A stretch of DNA of 34,633 nucleotides, taken from assembly GCF_910586915.1 (NCBI RefSeq), contig NZ_CAJULN010000028.1, positions 1-34,633 on the forward strand, written 5' to 3'. Under the pieces are notes generated by a model, which was given only the letters and a program-made list of their open reading frames with translations, was not told where the DNA came from and ran no database searches. Source of the stretch: an uncultured Bacteroides sp. (lineage in GTDB: Bacteria; Bacteroidota; Bacteroidia; Bacteroidales; Bacteroidaceae). Position 1 is the first letter of the stretch; every line of letters starts with the position of its first letter. Shown here one piece after another: positions 1 to 6,867 of this stretch. A program made the translations under genes and the position numbers.

Positions 1-114
1 CACCGTCCGATTGGACAGATAAAATATTCACTAATTTAATTCAACCAACAGGTTAATAAAAACTATACGAAAATAATTGGTGATTGTTTTTCTAAAATAT
101 TAAAAGAAAAAGGT

Positions 115-122
115 TACATTTG
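115..122 (+). promoter_or_regulatory. Candidate -7 promoter element of the DUF262 operon
   Basis: TACATTTG matches the Bacteroides -7 consensus TAnnTTTG and lies 33 bases upstream of the first start codon of the three-gene operon. No TTTG is found at the expected 19-21 base distance upstream, only a T-rich stretch near 86-91, so only half the promoter is convincing. Confidence 0.45.
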
Positions 123-155
123 CATTGCATATTATTAGAATTAAAGGCTAAATAA

Positions 156-1292
156 ATGAAAAAAGGAGAAGGCATACAATTAACAATTGAAGGATTTGCT
201 GAAGATGCGGATAGAAATTTGTCAAAGATGCATCTTCCAGAAACAATGACAGAGCCTTTTGACCCCAATGAGATTCGTATTGTTCCACAAACGTTATCTA
301 TTGATAATGTGATTGCTCGTATTAGAAATGATGAAATAGATCTTAATACGGAGTTCCAAAGGAAGGCTAATTTATGGAAAAGTGATGTACAAAGTCGTTT
401 AATAGAATCCCTTATGTTAAAACTTCCTTTACCTGCATTTTATTTTGATGCTAGTGAAGATGATCGTTGGTTGATTGTTGACGGATTACAGCGACTATCT
501 GCTTTGAAAAATTTTGTTATAGATGAGAATTTACCATTGATAGGATTAGATATATTAAAGGACTATGATAATAGGGGGTTAAAATTTAATGATTTACCTC
601 GAATTATGCAAAGGAGAATTATGGAGGCAAATGTAACTTGTTTCTTAATAAGTCCTGGTACGCCTAAAAAAGTAAAGTATAATGTTTTTAAAAGAATTAA
701 TACAGGCGCATTGTCTTTGAATGATATGGAAATTCGGAATGCACTAAATCAAGGACAAGCTTCTACTTTTTTAAAAAAAATAACAGAAGATGCTGGCTTT
801 CGTAAACTAATTCCATTACCTAATGAAAGGATGGAAGATCGTGAGTTGGTTTTACGGTGCATAGCTTTTATACAAACAAACTATTTAAAATATGAAAGTC
901 CTTTAGGTGCTTTCTTAGATCGTGCAATGGAGAAATTGCAAACAACTTCATTAGATGAGTTGGAGAATATTGCGAGCTCAATATTGCGAGGCATTGAGAT
1001 TCATACTAAAATTTTTGGAAAAGATCGTTTTAGTAGGTCTGTGATTTCTGACACTATTCACCGGCGTCTAAATAGTGCTTTATTTGAAGTATGGGTTGTA
1101 ATGCTATCAAAATTAACAGCGTTACAAGTAGAAAAAATCTACAACAATCAAATTTCATTAAGAAATGAGTATAAACAGCTATTTTTGGATAAATCATTTA
1201 ATGATGCTGTGACAACATCAACAGCTAGTAAAAATGCTGTAATTAATAGATTTACGAAAATAGAATCTTTAATAAAAAAACATATTGTATGA
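156..1292 (+). CDS. DUF262 domain protein (first gene of putative defence operon)
   Basis: A 378-residue protein with the DUF262 fold, a ParB/sulfiredoxin-like domain known from the GmrS half of GmrSD type IV restriction enzymes. The visible hallmarks are EFQRK near residues 66-70, DGLQR at 109-113 (the family's DGQQR nucleotide-binding motif with Leu for Gln) and FKRINTG at 178-184 followed by the usual L..ME.RNAL segment. The C-terminal DUF1524 HNH nuclease of GmrSD is not present; after about residue 210 the protein is helical and lacks an H-N-H pattern. It overlaps the ATPase gene by 4 bases, so the two are translationally coupled. Base composition is clearly more AT-rich than the chromosome to the right, which suggests transfer. 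The family call is firm; the role in defence is inferred from the partner genes. Confidence 0.85.
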   Translation: MKKGEGIQLTIEGFAEDADRNLSKMHLPETMTEPFDPNEIRIVPQTLSIDNVIARIRNDEIDLNTEFQRKANLWKSDVQSRLIESLMLKLPLPAFYFDASEDDRWLIVDGLQRLSALKNFVIDENLPLIGLDILKDYDNRGLKFNDLPRIMQRRIMEANVTCFLISPGTPKKVKYNVFKRINTGALSLNDMEIRNALNQGQASTFLKKITEDAGFRKLIPLPNERMEDRELVLRCIAFIQTNYLKYESPLGAFLDRAMEKLQTTSLDELENIASSILRGIEIHTKIFGKDRFSRSVISDTIHRRLNSALFEVWVVMLSKLTALQVEKIYNNQISLRNEYKQLFLDKSFNDAVTTSTASKNAVINRFTKIESLIKKHIV

Positions 1293-2395
1293 TCACTAGT
1301 ATATTTTTAAAGAATTTTAAAGCATTTAGTGACGTTGAGATTAATTTATCTCCTCTCACTTTATTCTGTGGTAAAAATGGGATGGGAAAATCTTCTTTAA
1401 TACAAAGTTTATTAATACTGAGACAGTCTTATATGGCTGATAAATCTTTGTCAAGACTTCAGCTTAATGGCGATTTGACAAATATTGGTTATGGAAAGGA
1501 CTTGTATAATATTGAAGGAGACGGAGATATTGTATTTGATATTGTTTCTGAAAAAATTAGACACCTTTCATTGTTTTATTCTCTTAAGTCTGATTCTGAC
1601 ATATTGCAGCTTATAAAAGGAAATGCTGATTCTTTTAATATTGGTAATTTGTCGTTGTTCAATGATAAGTTTCAATATCTGAATGCTGAACGTATTACTC
1701 CTAAACGTACATATGAAGCGTCTCCATATGCTGTTGAAGTTTTAAGGACTTTGGGGGAAAAAGGACAATATGCAGTACATTATCTTGATAAGTATAAGTT
1801 TGATACAATTCCTAATCTTAACTTGAAACATCCCAATGCTAAATCTAATACTCTATTAGATAATGTGAATGCGTGGATCAGTGAAATAACTTCGGAAGTA
1901 CGTGTAAAGCCTAGATTTCATCCAGATTTAAAAATATCTACATTAGGATATGAGTTTATTAATCAAAAAGATACAACGCCTGAATTCACATCCGTTAATA
2001 CAGGGTTTGGCATTACATATGTACTTCCAATAATAATTGCACTATTAAATGCCCAAAAAGGAGATTTATTAATATTTGAAAATCCTGAATCTCATTTACA
2101 CCCCAAGGGGCAAGTTATGTTGGGAAAATTAATATCGTATGCAGCAAATGATGGGGTTCAAATATTAGTAGAGTCTCACAGTGATCATATTTTTAATGGT
2201 ATGAGAGTGGCTATTAAGGAAAAAAGGATATCGGCAAATAATTTTTCTGTATTTTTCTTTTCTAGGGCAGAAGAAGGACATTCAATATATGTTGAAGAAC
2301 CTTTAGTGGATAGCGATGGACGTTTATCTTTTCAACCTAATGACTTTTTTGATGAGTATGCTAAACAATTAAGTCTGTTGATACAAAAAGATTAA
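1289..2395 (+). CDS. AAA ATPase, RecF/OLD-like with DUF3696-type C-terminus
   Basis: A 368-residue ABC-type ATPase of the SMC/RecF/OLD group. The N-terminus (ITSIFLKNFKAF) is the typical first strand; Walker A is GKNGMGKSS at residues 28-36; Walker B is LLIFENPESHLHPKGQ near 260-275 with a Glu after the strand; and an ESHSDHIFNG segment near 295-304 is the H-loop region typical of this group. The C-terminal part after about residue 305 resembles DUF3696, which often closes such ATPases. No TOPRIM nuclease domain as in OLD proteins is apparent. The gene starts 4 bases inside the DUF262 gene and ends 6 bases before the next start. Such ATPases are frequent sensors or motors in anti-phage systems; the specific role here is inferred. 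Confidence 0.85.
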   Translation: MITSIFLKNFKAFSDVEINLSPLTLFCGKNGMGKSSLIQSLLILRQSYMADKSLSRLQLNGDLTNIGYGKDLYNIEGDGDIVFDIVSEKIRHLSLFYSLKSDSDILQLIKGNADSFNIGNLSLFNDKFQYLNAERITPKRTYEASPYAVEVLRTLGEKGQYAVHYLDKYKFDTIPNLNLKHPNAKSNTLLDNVNAWISEITSEVRVKPRFHPDLKISTLGYEFINQKDTTPEFTSVNTGFGITYVLPIIIALLNAQKGDLLIFENPESHLHPKGQVMLGKLISYAANDGVQILVESHSDHIFNGMRVAIKEKRISANNFSVFFFSRAEEGHSIYVEEPLVDSDGRLSFQPNDFFDEYAKQLSLLIQKD

Positions 2396-2401
2396 CTGGT
2401 T

Positions 2402-3349
2402 ATGGAATATATGTTAAATGAACTGTCATTAAATCATGTACAAACCAAAATGCAAGTATATGGATTAATGGAAAATTTTGTTCATGCTGCTGTTTATGCA
2501 GAACAAAAACTTGGATTAAGTAATTTACGTATAGATACATCTTTGGGGAGAAACTTATTTGATTTATCTTTTTTGAGTAATTATTCCATTGGCGCATGGT
2601 TGGGGGATTTTAAAGTGAGTAAGGACTTAAAAGATAAGTTCCTTATCATTATTTCTTCTTCACCTTTGATTACTGATTGTAAATTAGAAAAGCGATTTGA
2701 AGAGGAAAATTGTTATTTTAATGACAATTTGGGTCAAGGTCTTAAGGCTGCTTTGATTTGTAACACGTTATGTATTAATTTCCTGACAGAAGAATGTTGG
2801 AATACAAATAAGTTATCTGTTATACATGAATATATTGAGAATAATGATATTATAAAATGTGAAGAACAAATTTGTTGTTTTGGAAATAAATATCATGTTG
2901 AATCACATCTTGATTGGTTACGAAAGCAGAAATTTGAAAAGTTGAAAGATGGAAAAGAACTTTGGGACAATAAAAATGCTTTTTTCCCTAATCTTATTTT
3001 TTGTAATAGTGTAAAACAAAATTTAAGTAAAATAGGAAAGTCTATAGATTTAGCTAATATTATTAGAAGATTGCAAGTGCTGGATGAAGTAGCTATAGAA
3101 TGGAAAGCTGGTAGTTTTAATTATGAATCAGTTAATAATGCCAAGAATATAGTAATTCATCCTGAAAGTCAAATGACATTAGACAATTATTCTGCTGTCA
3201 GATGTTTTTCATTGCCTAATGGAGAGAGGATTGTATTTTCTTTACATGTAATCTGTGGAAATTTGCGGATGCATTTTTATCCCGATAATCAAACAAGAGA
3301 AATATATATAGGCTATATAGGTCCTCATTTAAGGACGTGGTTGTATTAA
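2402..3349 (+). CDS. Unrecognised 315-aa protein, third gene of the operon
   Basis: I do not recognise a domain. The protein is soluble, without a signal peptide or membrane segment, and has several Cys residues. A motif ELWDNKNAFFPNLIFCNSV sits near residues 188-206, and the C-terminus IYIGYIGPHLRTWLY is compact and looks conserved. The gene begins 6 bases after the ATPase stop with no room for a promoter, so it is part of the same transcript, and a strong terminator follows 162 bases downstream. In three-gene defence cassettes the protein with no known domain is often the effector or the specificity factor, but nothing in the sequence proves this. An internal start at residue 4 (Met) is an alternative. 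Confidence 0.75.
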   Translation: MEYMLNELSLNHVQTKMQVYGLMENFVHAAVYAEQKLGLSNLRIDTSLGRNLFDLSFLSNYSIGAWLGDFKVSKDLKDKFLIIISSSPLITDCKLEKRFEEENCYFNDNLGQGLKAALICNTLCINFLTEECWNTNKLSVIHEYIENNDIIKCEEQICCFGNKYHVESHLDWLRKQKFEKLKDGKELWDNKNAFFPNLIFCNSVKQNLSKIGKSIDLANIIRRLQVLDEVAIEWKAGSFNYESVNNAKNIVIHPESQMTLDNYSAVRCFSLPNGERIVFSLHVICGNLRMHFYPDNQTREIYIGYIGPHLRTWLY

Positions 3350-3510
3350 GTATATTTCTATTTATCATATTCCAACTTGACAAATGCACAAGGACCTTGG
3401 ATTGTGGTAAGTTTCTTGATTCAATGATTTTAGTGGTAAGCAGAACCTGGGAGAATTCACCATTTTATCAGATTATTGACCACCTAAGGCAGTTTATAGA
3501 GAGGATAGAG

Positions 3511-3537
3511 AAGGCAGCTTACTAGGCTGCCTTTTTT
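3511..3537 (+). terminator. Rho-independent terminator after the DUF262 operon
   Basis: AAGGCAGC pairs perfectly with GCTGCCTT around a 7-base loop (3519-3525) and is followed by a T run to 3537. It is oriented for rightward transcription and ends the three-gene operon. The 162 bases between the last stop and this hairpin hold no convincing gene. Confidence 0.85.
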
Positions 3538-3635
3538 GTAATCCTTCCAATCAACAACACACGAATCAACAAACTCTCAAGAAGGGTTACATAAGATAGT
3601 ACTAAATATATAAGTGAAAAGTTCGGTAAGGATAT

Positions 3636-3664
3636 AAAAAAAGTGAGGGGAACCACCCCCTCAC
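3636..3664 (-). terminator. Leftward rho-independent terminator
   Basis: GTGAGGGG (3643-3650) pairs perfectly with CCCCTCAC (3657-3664) around a 6-base loop. Read leftward, the stem is followed by seven T residues (3642-3636). It could also catch read-through from the DUF5053 gene. Confidence 0.75.
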
Positions 3665-3708
3665 CAAAGTCAAACCAAAATAATCCGAATTATGTCCGTA
3701 TTATCTTG
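3636..3708 (-). ncRNA. Candidate small RNA of about 73 nt
   Basis: A minus-strand promoter at 3744-3715 lies just downstream of the DUF5053 terminator, and a second minus-strand terminator (hairpin 3643-3664 plus T7) follows about 65 bases later. Terminator, promoter and terminator within 140 bases is the layout of a stand-alone small RNA gene. The predicted RNA contains a small ATAAT-TCGG-ATTAT hairpin near 3679-3694 and the GC-rich terminator stem. No open reading frame of note lies inside. Existence is inferred from signals only. Confidence 0.4.
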
Positions 3709-3714
3709 AGAGTG

Positions 3715-3744
3715 CAAAGATACAATTATTTTTCGATTAGACAA
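3715..3744 (-). promoter_or_regulatory. Leftward Bacteroides-type promoter
   Basis: On the minus strand TATCTTTG (3722-3715) matches TAnnTTTG exactly. A TTG core of a -33 box (3744-3742) lies 19 bases upstream. Transcription would start near 3708, after the DUF5053 terminator and before the next terminator. Confidence 0.5.
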
Positions 3745-3745
3745 T

Positions 3746-3776
3746 AAAAATCCCTGCATCGGCTCAATGCAGGGAT
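3746..3776 (-). terminator. Terminator of the DUF5053 operon
   Basis: ATCCCTGCAT (3750-3759) pairs with ATGCAGGGAT (3767-3776) around a 7-base loop. Leftward, the stem is followed by a run of T (3750-3746). It starts 17 bases after the DUF5053 stop codon. Confidence 0.85.
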
Positions 3777-3792
3777 GGTGTCAAATAAGAGC

Positions 3793-4242
3793 TTAACTGA
3801 TTTTTAATGATGTCTGATGAATCATTTCGCTAACATCGTTCAAAGCGTTCAGGAACGTTTTGAGTTCATTGTCAGTAAAGCGAGCCTTTTTCCCGTTGAC
3901 TATATTCCCGTTAATACGCTGATATAGCCAGTTTCTACTTTTACCAAAATATTTCTTTGCAATATAACTGAATGAGATTGCTTCGGGCAATTCTCCAAGT
4001 TTATCACGTAATATGGCTTCTTCCGCTCTTTCTATATAATCATTGCAGGCATTTACCGTTGCTTTTAGCCCAGCTTCAGATGCTTTTTTGTAGGCTTCCT
4101 TTTGGGCTTCCGGTAGTTTATTATATTTATCCTGCATTTCCTTTTTGAAAGCTTCTTTTTCTTCTGTGGTTTTTAGTTCTTTGAATCTTTCAAAGTCAGC
4201 CTGCATTTCTTTTGTTGGCAGGCAATCATTCCAATCTATCAT
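3793..4242 (-). CDS. DUF5053 family protein
   Basis: A 149-residue cytoplasmic protein. The first 75 residues are charged and helical (rich in K, E and A), probably a coiled coil. The C-terminal half carries the conserved block SYIAKKYFGKSRNWLYQRINGN near residues 92-113 and then FTDNELKTFLNALNDVSEMI, which I recognise as the DUF5053 family of Bacteroidetes mobile regions. The YFGKSRNWLYQR segment reads like a DNA-binding helix-turn-helix, so a regulator or excision-related role is possible but unproven. It lies 41 bases downstream of a 56-residue gene on the same strand and shares its promoter; a UUCG-capped hairpin sits between the two genes. Confidence 0.7.
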   Translation of the reverse strand: MIDWNDCLPTKEMQADFERFKELKTTEEKEAFKKEMQDKYNKLPEAQKEAYKKASEAGLKATVNACNDYIERAEEAILRDKLGELPEAISFSYIAKKYFGKSRNWLYQRINGNIVNGKKARFTDNELKTFLNALNDVSEMIHQTSLKIS

Positions 4243-4257
4243 AGCTTTTAATGTTTG

Positions 4258-4277
4258 TCCCTCCCCGAAGGGAGGGA
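4258..4277 (-). other. UUCG tetraloop hairpin in the gap between two genes
   Basis: Read leftward, TCCCTCCC and GGGAGGGA form a perfect 8-bp stem closed by TTCG, the very stable C(UUCG)G tetraloop. It begins 6 bases after the 56-residue gene's stop and ends 15 bases before the DUF5053 start. No T run follows, so it is more likely an RNA stability or translation-control element than a terminator. Confidence 0.6.
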
Positions 4278-4283
4278 TGTTAA

Positions 4284-4454
4284 TTACAACTTTTTTAATT
4301 TCTCTTGGATTTCGTTCATCCGATCGAGTATGTCATTTATAAGCGCTTCCCGTTCTTTGGCATTTTCAGGAACCCCATAGGCCTCGTGAAATGAAGCGAG
4401 AAGTTTTAAATTCTCATACTCTTGTTCTAATTCTTTTTTTTCTTCATCTTTCAT
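4284..4454 (-). CDS. Small charged 56-aa protein
   Basis: An intact 56-residue frame starts with ATG at 4454 (MKDEEKKELEQEYENL) and ends LKKL. It is strongly charged and reads as one continuous amphipathic helix with heptad-like spacing, so a short coiled coil is likely. I do not recognise a family. Support for a real gene comes from the perfect promoter 40 bases upstream, the absence of another start between that promoter and this ATG, and the same-strand DUF5053 gene that follows. It may be an accessory or interaction partner of the DUF5053 protein, whose N-terminal half is also a charged helix. Confidence 0.6.
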   Translation of the reverse strand: MKDEEKKELEQEYENLKLLASFHEAYGVPENAKEREALINDILDRMNEIQEKLKKL

Positions 4455-4493
4455 CAGTTAAACATTAAAATTAAGAACTCTTATTTGACACTA

Positions 4494-4525
4494 CAAAGAT
4501 AATAAGCATTTGGTTATTATGCAAA
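4494..4525 (-). promoter_or_regulatory. Promoter of the 56-aa/DUF5053 operon
   Basis: Read leftward, TTTG (4525-4522) is followed after exactly 20 bases by TATCTTTG (4501-4494). This is a full match to the Bacteroides -33/-7 promoter. The predicted start near 4487 gives a leader of about 33 bases. Confidence 0.75.
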
Positions 4526-4551
4526 TTCTTAGTGATTTATTTTATATGTGA

Positions 4552-5733
4552 TTATTCATTTTTCAAATTGTCAAGTATTTCCCTGATTGCTTTATCAGCG
4601 TGTTTTCTCATTATTGTGACATAGTTGAAGATTGGTCTATCTTCTTTCATTGATTGCCCGATACAGTATTCCAGTGTACTAAGAGGAATTCCCAGGTCAT
4701 ATCCATGTTGGACGAAAGATTTGCGGGCTGAATATAGGGTGAATTTATGCCTGATTCCTGCCACCTTGCCTAATTGACTGATTTTTCTGGCCAGCAGGTT
4801 ATAGCAGGAGGTATAGTTCTTGTATTTCCCGAATATGATTTTCCCTGTATTCTTTTTCATATACTTTTTTATAATGGGCTTTGCTTCTTCGGGAATGGAA
4901 AAGGAAATCAGGGAGTCCCCCTCTTTGGTGTTTTTGGTCTTTTTTCGGATGTAGTTTATTTCATCCGTCCGGAAATCGTATGCTAGTATGTCTACTAGGT
5001 TCATGCCGGCAAGATAATAAGTAAGCATGAAAATGTCCCGTGTGACGTTGAGATTGTAATGCTCTAAATTGGCGTCCCTGATTGTCTTGAGTTCTTCGAC
5101 GGTGATTTGCGTTTCCCTCTTTTGGGCTGATGGAATTCTGGCTGTGATGAAAGGGTCGATATCGTAGGTGACGTATCTCATCTTTATAGCATAGTTAATG
5201 ATAACCTTTAGCAGGGTTATGTAGATGTTGATTGTGGTGCTTGACAGCTTTGTCTTTTTGAGCCATGATATGTACTGGTTCATTCTGATAGGGGTAATAT
5301 GTTCCATGAGAGAACCGTTCCCGATGAATTGCATAAACTTGTTTGTGGCCAGCCGATAGAGTTTGTATGTCTTGGTACGTTCTTCATCTATTTGGGACAG
5401 ATATTCATCCACGACATCTTCGAATTTACGGTGCTTTTCTCCGTTTAACGGGTTAGTTATCATTTTGACTAATTGCGTGCACGTGAGCGAATCAGGGTAG
5501 TCCAGTTCCATGTATCGCTTGAAATAAAGGTTGTATAGCTGTTGTAATTTTGTATTAAGAAAATCCTTGTCTGGACGGTGTACTATTTTACCGTTCTTAA
5601 ACTCGTTTTCCCTTACCACTATATCCGTTGTGATGAATCTCGTTTCGGAGTTGTGTGCGACTCGAATTCTTATTTTGTGTGTCCCGTCTGATAACCTTTT
5701 TGCAGGAACTATTACTAATGTTAATGTAGCCAT
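4552..5733 (-). CDS. Tyrosine recombinase / site-specific integrase, atypical catalytic set
   Basis: The protein has 393 residues from the ATG at 5733. The open frame extends to 5772, but that upstream ATG lies inside a repeated motif, and MATLTLVIVPAKRL is the usual integrase beginning. It has an N-terminal arm-binding strand domain, a SAM-like core-binding domain (about residues 100-200) and a C-terminal catalytic domain. Counting from the 5772 start, Arg II is R350 in LYSARKSF and the nucleophile is Y384 in FNYV. The Arg I position reads LAGM (A255), and the late His reads IGQS (Q373). An IGQS...RPIFNYV block is, as I recall, found in a Bacteroidetes integrase subgroup, so the changes may be a lineage trait rather than damage. 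It sits at the right edge of the accessory island and probably mobilises it. Confidence 0.85.
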   Translation of the reverse strand: MATLTLVIVPAKRLSDGTHKIRIRVAHNSETRFITTDIVVRENEFKNGKIVHRPDKDFLNTKLQQLYNLYFKRYMELDYPDSLTCTQLVKMITNPLNGEKHRKFEDVVDEYLSQIDEERTKTYKLYRLATNKFMQFIGNGSLMEHITPIRMNQYISWLKKTKLSSTTINIYITLLKVIINYAIKMRYVTYDIDPFITARIPSAQKRETQITVEELKTIRDANLEHYNLNVTRDIFMLTYYLAGMNLVDILAYDFRTDEINYIRKKTKNTKEGDSLISFSIPEEAKPIIKKYMKKNTGKIIFGKYKNYTSCYNLLARKISQLGKVAGIRHKFTLYSARKSFVQHGYDLGIPLSTLEYCIGQSMKEDRPIFNYVTIMRKHADKAIREILDNLKNE

Positions 5734-5764
5734 AATTTGTGTTTTTAGGGTAAAAATGGCGTTT

Positions 5765-5849
5765 TCGACCATTATTTTTTTAACATTCTATTGTAATTTA
5801 CTTATAATCAGATTCTAATCGGGGAATTTTCCGACCATAATCCGACCAT
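5765..5849. repeat. Three copies of an ATGGTCG motif upstream of the integrase
   Basis: CCGACCAT occurs at 5831-5838 and 5842-5849, an 11-base period. TCGACCAT occurs at 5765-5772, where it would supply the upstream ATG of the integrase frame. Same-orientation repeats next to an integrase gene at an element end are the expected position for arm-type integrase binding sites. The function is inferred. Confidence 0.4.
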
Positions 5850-5950
5850 TTTATAGCGTCAAAAGTGACGTTTTTGTTTTCTAATATAGACTACTAATTG
5901 ATAGGAAAAATAGTTCGATTGTGCTTTTAATATGCTGTATACCAGTAAAA

Positions 5951-5989
5951 TAAAAATCGGAAGCTCATGCTCGCTCGCAGGCTTCCGAT
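5951..5989 (-). terminator. Leftward terminator near the island boundary
   Basis: ATCGGAAGC (5956-5964) pairs perfectly with GCTTCCGAT (5981-5989) and is followed leftward by TTTTTA. It ends either the regulator operon or the small RNA that begins near 6057. Confidence 0.8.
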
Positions 5990-6057
5990 CAACACAAAAA
6001 CTAAACTAGACTTAACTAAACTATTCTATTCTCGGAATTTCACAATTCCTTTCTATT
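5952..6057 (-). ncRNA. Candidate small RNA of about 105 nt, downstream of the LytTR gene
   Basis: A complete minus-strand promoter (6093-6063) and a strong terminator (5989-5952) bracket about 105 bases without a gene. The predicted RNA starts near 6057. It forms a 6-bp stem GGAATT/AATTCC capped by GUGA, a GNRA tetraloop (6049-6034), then an A/U-rich single-stranded stretch, then the terminator stem. This compact order of 5' hairpin, linker and terminator is typical of trans-acting small RNAs. It abuts the edge of the integrated island, so its 3' end could be the integration target. No identity to a named RNA family is claimed. Confidence 0.5.
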
Positions 6058-6062
6058 CTTTG

Positions 6063-6093
6063 CAAAGGTAGAGATAAAATGTATTTTGCCAAA
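6063..6093 (-). promoter_or_regulatory. Bacteroides-type promoter of the candidate small RNA
   Basis: Read leftward, TTTG (6093-6090) and TACCTTTG (6070-6063) are 19 bases apart, a full consensus match. It points away from the LytTR gene, whose stop lies upstream at 6139, so it drives only the short region up to the terminator. Confidence 0.65.
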
Positions 6094-6138
6094 TAATAAT
6101 CGACAAAAATCTTAGTTTCACCGATAAAATAGTATATG

Positions 6139-6837
6139 TTAGCTTCTTTCGTCAAGGAAAGTCTGGAAAATCTGTTTGTAACTGTCGCTGATGGGGATAT
6201 ACGTCTTGTCGAAGACAAGGCGTCCACGGTCAATCACACGTATCTTGTCTTTCTGCACGATGAAAGAGCGATGCACACGTATGAAGCGGCTGGAGGGCAG
6301 AAGCTCTTCCATAGCCTTCATGCTCATTAACGACAGGATGGGTTTGGAAGCATTCTCCGTATAGATTTTGATGTAATCCTTCAAACCTTCGATGTACGTG
6401 ATTTTCTTCAACTCTACTTGTATCAGTTTGTAGTCGCTTTTTACAAAGATACTCTCTATCTCTTCCGGTTTCTGTACCAGTTCAAACCATTGAAGCGCTT
6501 TGTTTGCCGCTTGTAGGAAGTCGATGTAGGAAATCGGTTTCAACAGATAGTCGAGGGCGTTGACGCGGTAACCGTCGATGGCATACTGCCCGAAAGCGGT
6601 AGTAAATACGATACGCGTGCGCGGGTCTACCATCTTCGAGAATTCCAGTCCGTTGAGTTCCGGCATCTGAATATCTAAAAACAAAAGTTCCACCTCGTTG
6701 TCCGGCAATTCCTTCATTGCCTGAACTGCACTCGAATATTTTCCCACAAGTTGCAGAAACGGAGTCTTGCTCACGTAACTCTCCAACAGGCTGAGAGCCA
6801 AAGGCTCATCGTCAACAATCGCACAACGCAATACCAT
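6139..6837 (-). CDS. LytTR-family response regulator
   Basis: A 232-residue two-component regulator. The receiver domain covers about residues 3-115 with the acidic pair D9/D10, phospho-acceptor D55 in LLFLDIQMPELNG and the conserved Lys in LLKPISY. A LytTR DNA-binding domain covers about 135-230 (IFVKSDYKLIQVELKKITYIEGLKDY pattern, SSRFIRVHRSFIV). It follows the sensor kinase gene by 30 bases and is the last gene of the exporter operon. The pair therefore probably senses envelope stress or an exported substrate and controls the operon or other targets. LytTR proteins bind pairs of imperfect direct repeats; no such site is obvious at the tolC promoter. Confidence 0.93.
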   Translation of the reverse strand: MVLRCAIVDDEPLALSLLESYVSKTPFLQLVGKYSSAVQAMKELPDNEVELLFLDIQMPELNGLEFSKMVDPRTRIVFTTAFGQYAIDGYRVNALDYLLKPISYIDFLQAANKALQWFELVQKPEEIESIFVKSDYKLIQVELKKITYIEGLKDYIKIYTENASKPILSLMSMKAMEELLPSSRFIRVHRSFIVQKDKIRVIDRGRLVFDKTYIPISDSYKQIFQTFLDERS

Positions 6838-6867
6838 AATTATTCTCTATTTGATGTTTTTCTTTAC

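Larger units (their letters stand above)
3573..3713. repeat. 10-bp inverted repeat flanking a terminator hairpin
   Basis: ACTCTCAAGA at 3573-3582 is the exact reverse complement of TCTTGAGAGT at 3704-3713. The pair encloses the GTGAGGGG hairpin and the candidate small RNA on the minus strand. It could be a recombinase-related boundary or a coincidence; no function is shown. Confidence 0.4.

Noticed and set aside
3337..3525. 62-codon plus-strand frame overlapping the end of the 315-aa gene
   Set aside because: Its end lies inside the terminator stem, it has no promoter of its own, and the composition looks like non-coding DNA.
5857..5875. CGTCA/TGACG hairpin followed by T5 on the plus strand
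   Set aside because: The stem is only 5 bp and no rightward gene precedes it, so it is probably chance.
1..5940. Attachment-site direct repeats delimiting the left island
   Set aside because: I compared the first 150 bases with 5800-5990 and found no shared block; the left end probably lies outside the window.
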